From an uncultured Chlamydiaceae bacterium (lineage in GTDB: Bacteria > Chlamydiota > Chlamydiia > Chlamydiales > Parachlamydiaceae): a DNA stretch of 12,295 bases. The position numbers and the translations under genes were made by a program. The notes under the pieces were generated by a model that saw only the letters and a program-made list of their open reading frames with translations, was not told where the DNA came from and did no database searches. Positions within the stretch are counted from its first letter, which is position 1; the number at the start of each line of letters is the position of its first letter. Location of the stretch: assembly GCA_945957185.1 (NCBI GenBank), contig CAMFKA010000037.1, positions 1 through 12,295 on the forward strand. Reading direction: 5' to 3'. Positions 7,105 through 12,295 of the stretch are shown here, piece by piece.

Positions 7105-7582
7105 GCGCTTGCTCCGCTTCTGATTTTAATTTCACTACAGGAATTTTATAAACGAATTCTATCGGAGAAGCCCCTTTAGTCCCTTTTTCTGTAAATCGGT
7201 ATGTCAATTTTGTTAAGGCGGCGATATAGATTCCTTTATTTTTCCCTTTCATTAACACTAATTGGGCTGTCAGGGTGACATCGTAGGGAAAGGAAGCGTC
7301 CATACCCGCCTCATTTAAAACATCTTGAGGAATAGGTATTTGAACTTCATTTTTTTGCGTGATGGAATCGAAAGGGATTTCGCGGCGGTGCAGCTTCTCC
7401 AATATGCTTCCATGAATGAGTGTCACAGCATGATCTATTTTCAGAGTCTCGACAAAACGAGTTTGCTCACGAAAGATCGCCAAATTCGGATAGATTAATG
7501 GAGCGAGAGAAAAGAGAATCAACACGAAGGCGATCATGACCTCTAATAGCGAAAATGGGCGTTGCTGAAGGCTATGGTTCAT
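7088..7582 (-). CDS. gspI: GspI-like minor pseudopilin
   Basis: 164-residue pseudopilin in the GspI slot, expected to help nucleate the pseudopilus. The short leader MNHSLQQRP precedes FSLLEVMIAFVLILFSLAP, giving Glu14 as Glu+5; FSLLEVMIA is typical of GspI. The -1 residue is Pro9, not Gly, which is very unusual for a prepilin peptidase site. The globular part (about 50-150) holds a strand-rich C-terminus (YDVTLTAQLVLM, IYIAALTKLTYRF), longer than the small domain of a typical GspI of about 120 residues. ATG at 7582 has GAGGG about seven bases upstream and overlaps the preceding gene by 11 bases. I or a related minor pseudopilin; position supports I. Confidence 0.8.
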   Translation of the reverse strand: MNHSLQQRPFSLLEVMIAFVLILFSLAPLIYPNLAIFREQTRFVETLKIDHAVTLIHGSILEKLHRREIPFDSITQKNEVQIPIPQDVLNEAGMDASFPYDVTLTAQLVLMKGKNKGIYIAALTKLTYRFTEKGTKGASPIEFVYKIPVVKLKSEAEQAHESET

Positions 7583-8180
7583 TCAGTGCCCTCTCAAAAA
7601 CCTCGTTGCGTGTGATGGAGGCAATTGCGACGTCCGGTTCCTCTCCACACGATTTTGGTGGGGTCGTCTCAGCTGTTATCGCAGAGGGATATCCCGGTAG
7701 ACAAATGTACGCTTCAAGAGCTCCCTTCTCACCTAATTCTCGAGCCGACGACAGCCCCATTACTCCTTTGCTCAATCCACCACCGTTGGGATAAAAATAG
7801 ATTGTGCGTTCGCTTTCGCCTCGATCGGGAAATGTGAGGTCGTTAAAATGAATGGAGTGCACTTCTGTTAGGACTTTGGCGTTACTTGTGAGCCATTTTT
7901 CCCATTTCGGGTCGAGCTTGCAGTCCGTTTCGATTTTAGTTTGAATTCCATCTTTTTGCTTACTCAATTTCAAGCGTGTGCCTTGACCGTAGATCAACAT
8001 CAGCTGTTCTGCACGGTTAAGCCCCTCTACAACAATGTTGACATCATTATTGAATTTTTGTTGCTGGATAAGGTTGCGAATATTAAAAGCCACCGCGCCG
8101 ATCACTACGCTAAGGAGAGCGAGAACCATAAGAATCTCGATCAGAGTGAAGCAGCGGCGGTGACTTTTTACGAGGTTCAT
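7572..8180 (-). CDS. gspH: GspH-like minor pseudopilin
   Basis: Pilin-like protein of about 202 residues in the GspH slot. The leader MNLVKSHRRC is followed by FTLIEILMVLALLSVVIG, the classical N-terminal helix with Glu15 as Glu+5, but the -1 residue is Cys10 rather than Gly. Downstream, RTIYFYPNGGGLSKGVMG and EAYICLPGYPSAI resemble the C-terminal strands of GspH, where a glycine-rich FxPxG segment is common. The ATG at 8180 was preferred; an in-frame TTG at 8186 would overlap the gspG stop by four bases and add two residues. Neither has a clear ribosome-binding site, so reinitiation after gspG is likely. H by order and C-terminal pattern; pseudopilin class is firm. Confidence 0.82.
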   Translation of the reverse strand: MNLVKSHRRCFTLIEILMVLALLSVVIGAVAFNIRNLIQQQKFNNDVNIVVEGLNRAEQLMLIYGQGTRLKLSKQKDGIQTKIETDCKLDPKWEKWLTSNAKVLTEVHSIHFNDLTFPDRGESERTIYFYPNGGGLSKGVMGLSSARELGEKGALEAYICLPGYPSAITAETTPPKSCGEEPDVAIASITRNEVFERALNEP

Positions 8181-8182
8181 GA

Positions 8183-8554
8183 TCAATGAGAGCGCTTATA
8201 TTCGTCGTACTTTCTCGAATGCACTTGGATATTGCCATCCTGATCGAGAGTCACTTCGTATTTCTCTCCCCATCCATCGTTGATGAGTTCGTTGGGTTTG
8301 TTGACCAGAGGAGATTGTCTGACAACGCTCTCCCACTTCGACTCGATATTATCGGTGAGACCACGATCTTCTGCCGCAGCGAGGTTAAGGATGGTTGTCA
8401 GGCGCTCTATCCCCATTTCGGTTTTAAAAGCTTTTCCTTTTTCCAAGGTTCCGGTGTAGTTGTAGGCTATCACGCCGGTAATCATCGCAATCAGAAACAT
8501 AACGATAACGATTTCGATCAAAGTGATCAGTCTTCTACTTTTTTTATACATCAT
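8183..8554 (-). CDS. gspG: GspG major pseudopilin, short form
   Basis: 123-residue major pseudopilin, the subunit of the periplasmic pseudopilus that pushes substrates through the secretin. The basic leader MMYKKSRRL precedes ITLIEIVIVMFLIAMITGVIAYN, with Glu14 as Glu+5. The -1 residue is Leu9 and +1 is Ile10, where Gly and Phe/Met are usual. Residues 91-100 (INDGWGEKYE) match the D-WG-PY block that marks GspG. The protein then ends after LDQDGNIQVHSRKYDEYKRSH and lacks the SLGADG-GG calcium loop of Proteobacterial GspG, which explains its small size against about 140 residues. Two tandem ATG codons (8554 and 8551) follow AGGAG and GAGGA; the gap to gspF is three bases. Confidence 0.9.
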   Translation of the reverse strand: MMYKKSRRLITLIEIVIVMFLIAMITGVIAYNYTGTLEKGKAFKTEMGIERLTTILNLAAAEDRGLTDNIESKWESVVRQSPLVNKPNELINDGWGEKYEVTLDQDGNIQVHSRKYDEYKRSH

Positions 8555-8557
8555 TCC

Positions 8558-9742
8558 TCACACTCCTAGTGAACTGACATCGGTTAAGGGAACCAATACC
8601 GCTAGTAAAATGGTTCCGATAACCACTCCGATAAAAATTAAAATAAGGGGTTGGACTAGTGCCAACGCCCGATCCAGAGTTTTTTCTAACTCTGCTTCGT
8701 ACATCTCTGCAATTTTATTGAGCATCACCACGCTGTTCCCTGACTCTTCACCCACTTTGATCATCCGAACCATCATTTGGGGAAACCAGCGCGATTTTTG
8801 CAGCTCGGTGCTGAGGGAGCTCCCCTCAACGATGCGGGCTTCCGCATCTATTATTTCTTTCTCCAATACAACATTTCCCATCACTTGTCTAGCGATCCGC
8901 ATCGCATCGATCATAGTCATCCCCCCTTGTTGAAGAGTGCCTAGAGTCCGACAAAATCGCGCTGTTGCCGCTTGTTTCATCAAGGTTCCAATGATGGGCA
9001 GTTTGATGAAGTGGGATTCTACCCACGCTTTTCCTGTTGGCGATCGAAAATAGTAGAATATGCCGCTGATGATTGCAGCAATTGTGGGGAGGAGTACCCA
9101 CCACCAATTCTGGAGGAAGTGGCTGGCGCTGATCACAAAAGTTGTAAAACTATTCAATTTTCGCCCTTCGAACAACCCTTCGATTGAAGGGATCACAAAC
9201 ATAAGAAGAGCGACGACCACTAATAATGAAAATGTCGCCAAGACAGCAGGGTAAATCATTGCGGTAGAAATCTGTCTTTTTAAGGCATTTTGCTTCGTAA
9301 GGAAGATGCTTAATTTTTCTAATACCGGCCCTAAGGCTCCCACGGACTCACCCGCTTTCACCATAGAGCAATACAAACGATCAAAACTAACCGGATAGGC
9401 GCTCATCGCTTCGGAAAGGCTAACGCCCCCTTTAATCTGTTCGCAAATGCTTAGTAAAATTCGATCGTACGCTTCCCCTCTCGATTGCTCTTCGATGGCG
9501 ATAAGGCTTTCGTAGAGAGGGATTCCCGCGCTAACCAACTGAGATAACTGCACTGTAAATGCCTGTAGATCATCGCCCGTCAGATTTTGTCTTTTGGAAA
9601 CGTTCTCTTTGATTTCAATTTTGGCGACCATGAGACCTTGGCCGCGAAGTTTATCTTTTGCATCGCGTTCGGATTGCGCTTCAATGACACCTTTACGTTT
9701 TTTTCCGGAGGAAGTGATTGCTTGATATTGGTAGAGTGCCAT
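8558..9742 (-). CDS. gspF: GspF inner-membrane platform protein
   Basis: 394-residue polytopic protein that anchors the secretion ATPase and the assembling pseudopilus in the inner membrane. The N-terminus MALYQYQAITSSGKKRKGVIEA is the usual GspF/PilC start. Two T2SF repeats are present at about 62-185 and 262-385, each carrying the glutamate-glycine signature (GESVGAL at 131-137, GEESGN at 331-336). Three membrane segments fall at about 165-187, 214-232 and 363-386. Length and layout are normal for the family. ATG at 9742 has AGGAG eight bases upstream, formed by the last codons of gspE, whose stop is five bases away, so the two genes are coupled. Confidence 0.96.
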   Translation of the reverse strand: MALYQYQAITSSGKKRKGVIEAQSERDAKDKLRGQGLMVAKIEIKENVSKRQNLTGDDLQAFTVQLSQLVSAGIPLYESLIAIEEQSRGEAYDRILLSICEQIKGGVSLSEAMSAYPVSFDRLYCSMVKAGESVGALGPVLEKLSIFLTKQNALKRQISTAMIYPAVLATFSLLVVVALLMFVIPSIEGLFEGRKLNSFTTFVISASHFLQNWWWVLLPTIAAIISGIFYYFRSPTGKAWVESHFIKLPIIGTLMKQAATARFCRTLGTLQQGGMTMIDAMRIARQVMGNVVLEKEIIDAEARIVEGSSLSTELQKSRWFPQMMVRMIKVGEESGNSVVMLNKIAEMYEAELEKTLDRALALVQPLILIFIGVVIGTILLAVLVPLTDVSSLGV

Positions 9743-9747
9743 CGGTG

Positions 9748-11370
9748 TTACTCCTGCCCCTCGACTCCTCGAGTCGAACGGAGCACCTCGTTACACGTTG
9801 TGATCCCTCTAAGAACAAGTTCGACGCCATTGTGGAGAAGGCTGATCATTCCGCTTTGTAGAGCGATGCGACGCAGTTCCACAGCATCGGGGCTTTTGAC
9901 GATTTGCTTTTTAAGGGCGTTATTGAGTGTCATCAATTCGTATAAACCGTGTCGACCCTTGTATCCCGTACCAAAGCAAGAGGGGCATCCCCTACCGCGA
10001 TAGATCACGCGATTGTTTAGAGCTTGAGGCGTTAATCCTATCATCATGAGCTCTTGCTCGCTGGGATGGTAAGCCGTTTTGCAGTCGGGACAGATTTTTC
10101 TAACAAGGCGCTGTGCCAAGATGCCAATGATCGTAGAGGAGAGGAGGTAGGGTTCGATTCCCATATCGACTAAGCGAGTGATGGCAGAGGGCGCATCGTT
10201 GGTGTGGAGGGTGCTTAGAACAAGGTGGCCTGTTAAAGACGATTGGATGGCAATTTCAGCAGTTTCCGTATCTCGGATCTCCCCTATCATGATGATATCC
10301 GGGTCTTGCCGAAGAATATGTCTTAGTCCGGTTGCAAAGCTTAAGTTAATTTTGGGGTTCACGCTAATCTGTGCGATCCCTTTGAGGTTGTATTCGACAG
10401 GATCTTCGATAGTCATGATATTTGTTTCGTCGTCATGAAGATCGTGGATAGCACTGTAGAGAGTCGTTGTTTTACCGCTTCCCGTCGGACCGGTGACCAG
10501 GACAATTCCTTCCGGCATAGCGATCAGGCGGCGAAATTCGTCGTAGACAGCGGGGATCATTCCCATGCGGTCTAGACCTAAAACGACGTTCCCTTTGTCT
10601 AGAATACGAAGAACGATTCTCTCTCCTCCGGCGACAGGAACAGTACTCACCCTAAAATCGATCTCTTTGCGGCCCATTTTCAGTTTAATTCTTCCGTCTT
10701 GAGGAAGGCGGTGTTCTGCGATATCTAGCTTTGAGATCACTTTTATACGAGTCAGCAGCTGGGCTTGATACTCTTGTGCCGGAGCGTGTCGATTTTGCAG
10801 TACCCCGTCGATGCGGTAGCGAACGCGAAGACGATCTTCAAAAGGTTCAAAGTGAATATCGGAGGCGCCTTGTTGGATTGCTTCTATCAAAATTAAGTTC
10901 AGTAATTTGATAACCGGAGCTTGCGCCTGCCTATCGTCGAGAAGGTCATACACCTCGACTTCCCCGTCTCCTTTTCCCTCTTCCGCACCCATCGTCGCGA
11001 GCATTTCCGATGCCGCGCCGGATTGTTGATTGTAGCAATCGTTGATGGCGTGAAGGATGACGTCATGGGGAACATAGATCGTCTTTACTTTTTTATTGAG
11101 AAGAAGACGAAGCTCTTCAACAGGTTCCAGATTCAGAGGATCTGAGACAGCAATGATCACAGTTCCCTGTCTTTCATCCACCGGTAAGACCACGTGTCGT
11201 TTAACAAAGGAGTAGGGGATGGTGCGGTAAAAATCGATAGGGAAGGAGAAATCCGTCAACGTTTCGTAAATTTCTAGTCCAAACTGCTTTGCTAGGGCGC
11301 GAGAGTGATCATCGCCCCCTAACATTCCCGATTGGATGAAATCCGGATTTCCGTCCGTCCTATCTTCCAT
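9748..11370 (-). CDS. gspE: GspE secretion ATPase
   Basis: Cytoplasmic hexameric ATPase that powers pseudopilus assembly. With the ATG at 11370 it has 540 residues. An N-terminal T2SSE_N-type domain covers about 25-115. The RecA-like motor follows, with Walker A GPTGSGKT (294-301), the Asp box IMTIEDPVEY (318-327), Walker B PDIIMIGEIRDTE (357-369) and the His box LVLSTLHTND (383-392). A four-cysteine zinc site is intact, CPDC (427-430) and CPSC (462-465), as in GspE and PilB. All catalytic residues are present, so the protein should be active. The open frame extends to a TTG at 11415, but that would overlap gspD by 56 bases; the tandem ATGs at 11373/11370 sit behind a good GGAGAG, and 11370 gives the best spacing. 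This leaves an 11-base overlap with gspD. Confidence 0.96.
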   Translation of the reverse strand: MEDRTDGNPDFIQSGMLGGDDHSRALAKQFGLEIYETLTDFSFPIDFYRTIPYSFVKRHVVLPVDERQGTVIIAVSDPLNLEPVEELRLLLNKKVKTIYVPHDVILHAINDCYNQQSGAASEMLATMGAEEGKGDGEVEVYDLLDDRQAQAPVIKLLNLILIEAIQQGASDIHFEPFEDRLRVRYRIDGVLQNRHAPAQEYQAQLLTRIKVISKLDIAEHRLPQDGRIKLKMGRKEIDFRVSTVPVAGGERIVLRILDKGNVVLGLDRMGMIPAVYDEFRRLIAMPEGIVLVTGPTGSGKTTTLYSAIHDLHDDETNIMTIEDPVEYNLKGIAQISVNPKINLSFATGLRHILRQDPDIIMIGEIRDTETAEIAIQSSLTGHLVLSTLHTNDAPSAITRLVDMGIEPYLLSSTIIGILAQRLVRKICPDCKTAYHPSEQELMMIGLTPQALNNRVIYRGRGCPSCFGTGYKGRHGLYELMTLNNALKKQIVKSPDAVELRRIALQSGMISLLHNGVELVLRGITTCNEVLRSTRGVEGQE

Positions 11371-12295
11371 CATACTCTCCGCATGGGCAGACGCAGCGAT
11401 CCGGAGCAGGCCCAAACAAGAGGGTCATACTTCCGCTGAAAATCATCTCTTTTTCCAGGCGACGCGCCTCTACAAGCTTGCAAAGGAAGCAAGGGATATC
11501 TCCCGGGCGTCGCAGCATCTCTTCGCAACGAATGCGATTTAAGTCTTCCACTGGATCGCGAATGATTTTCGGAGTAATGAAAATAAACATCTCTGTCGAA
11601 TCTTCCGTCACGGACGTAGTGCTAAAGAATTTACCGATCCCCGGCAATTCCCCCAAGAATGGAATAGACTGTTCGCTGTCTTGCGTTTGCTTTTTGCGCA
11701 GTCCACCAACGATCACCGTTTGGCCATCGGGAATTCTGACTTGGTTGATGACGTTACGACGGATCACATCAGGACGGTCGTTGATGTTACGGCGTATCGT
11801 TTCAAACAGCACGTCGGTATCCAAGGTGACATAGTCCACGCCATCGCTGTCGGGATCATCCATATCAGCCATATGGATGGTAGGCGTGATATTGATTTTA
11901 ATCCCGTAACGGGCCCGTGCAAAAGCGTCTTTAGAGGTTAAGCCTCCCACCTCTTGAATCAAGTACACCCCGGTATTCACCGAGATCTCTTCATCGACGT
12001 TGATGGTTGCAAGAGTTTGGTTTTGCGCTAAAACTGAAGGGCTGGAATTAATTTGGATATCATCCTGAGAAATCAGAAATTTGTAGGCGAAATCGTAAGC
12101 AGGAAGCCCTCCACCTTTTTTACGGCTCATCAGAAACTGAAGCACGCCCAACCCTTCGGTTGTGGGGCCAATCAGACTGGAGAAGGGATTAACGCGGAAA
12201 ATATCGCTCCAAAACAGACATGTTTTATTTGTATTTGAGGCGCAAGAACCTACGCGCAAGAAGTTCAAACCGATATCGTCTTGTTTTGCGACACT
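11360..12295 (-). CDS. gspD: GspD secretin, C-terminal part (5' end outside the window)
   Basis: Last 311 residues of the outer-membrane secretin through which the type II system releases substrates. The frame is open to the window edge; the TTG at 12268 is an internal Leu codon, not a start. The secretin domain is clear from about residue 68: LISQDDIQINSSPSVLA and ATINVDEEISVNTG, then RIPDGQTVIVGGL (187-199), SIPFLGELPGIGKFF (210-224) and MFIFITPKII (236-245), the standard closing signature. After this comes a tail of about 65 residues with six cysteines (257, 269, 272, 301, 303, 305 of the visible part), including CFLC and CVCPC, where other secretins carry a pilotin-binding S domain. Two more cysteines sit near the visible N-terminus (18 and 26). 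N-domains and signal peptide are not in view. It overlaps gspE by 11 bases. Confidence 0.95.
   Translation of the reverse strand, partial: SVAKQDDIGLNFLRVGSCASNTNKTCLFWSDIFRVNPFSSLIGPTTEGLGVLQFLMSRKKGGGLPAYDFAYKFLISQDDIQINSSPSVLAQNQTLATINVDEEISVNTGVYLIQEVGGLTSKDAFARARYGIKINITPTIHMADMDDPDSDGVDYVTLDTDVLFETIRRNINDRPDVIRRNVINQVRIPDGQTVIVGGLRKKQTQDSEQSIPFLGELPGIGKFFSTTSVTEDSTEMFIFITPKIIRDPVEDLNRIRCEEMLRRPGDIPCFLCKLVEARRLEKEMIFSGSMTLLFGPAPDRCVCPCGEYDGR
11375..11380 (-). promoter_or_regulatory. Ribosome-binding site deciding the gspE start
   Basis: On the minus strand GGAGAG is followed by T and two ATG codons. The GGAG core is three bases from the first ATG and six from the second, favouring the second (11370) and arguing against the upstream TTG at 11415. 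The site lies inside the last codons of gspD. Confidence 0.6.

Noticed and set aside
8186..8569. 127-codon open frame on the plus strand opposite gspG.
   Set aside because: It mirrors a confident gene, has no recognisable domain, and its composition is that of an antisense shadow.
11360..11415. Longer GspE starting at the TTG at 11415.
   Set aside because: It would overlap gspD by 56 bases and lacks a ribosome-binding site, while the ATG pair at 11373/11370 has GGAGAG.

Overview
The window most likely comes from a member of the Chlamydiota, probably an environmental (Parachlamydia-like) lineage rather than Chlamydia itself. The grounds are a compact gspD-E-F-G pseudopilin cluster with divergent pseudopilins and no gspC/L/M/O in view, a short Xaa-Pro aminopeptidase nearby (both occur close together in Chlamydia, from memory), moderate GC by eye, and cysteine-rich exported proteins. 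This is an inference from gene content; no 16S or other marker gene is present.

Left part, plus strand (1-5370): the 3' end of a pepP-type M24 metallopeptidase; a secreted single-domain fasciclin (FAS1) protein; then a tight two-gene polysaccharide-export module, made of a Wza-like outer-membrane lipoprotein with Poly_export and SLBB domains and a very large Wzc/GumC-like inner-membrane co-polymerase. The Wzc-like protein has an extended periplasmic coiled coil. Its C-terminal BY-kinase domain keeps the shape of the family but has lost Walker A, A' and B. No glycosyltransferase, flippase or polymerase gene is visible, so any polymer would be made elsewhere.

Centre (5371-5487): a 117-bp gap between two converging operons, mostly filled by an 83-bp GC-rich near-perfect palindrome. 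Each arm is four degenerate 8-bp units; it looks like a dispersed palindromic repeat that could also act as a hairpin between the two transcripts.

Right part, minus strand (12295 down to 5488): a type II secretion operon in the order gspD (partial), gspE, gspF, gspG, gspH-like, gspI-like, gspJ-like and a GspK-position gene. All junctions are short gaps or overlaps, so the genes are probably co-transcribed and translationally coupled. The four pseudopilins all keep the hydrophobic helix and Glu+5, but none has glycine before the predicted cleavage site. GspG lacks the usual calcium-loop tail, the GspK-position protein has no leader, and the secretin ends in a six-cysteine tail.

Functionally, both halves concern traffic across the envelope: GspE powers GspF and the pseudopilus to push substrates through GspD, while the Wza/Wzc-like pair would form a separate polysaccharide channel. 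No RNA genes, insertion sequences, CRISPR arrays or frameshifts were seen, and no gene-free stretch exceeds about 120 bases.
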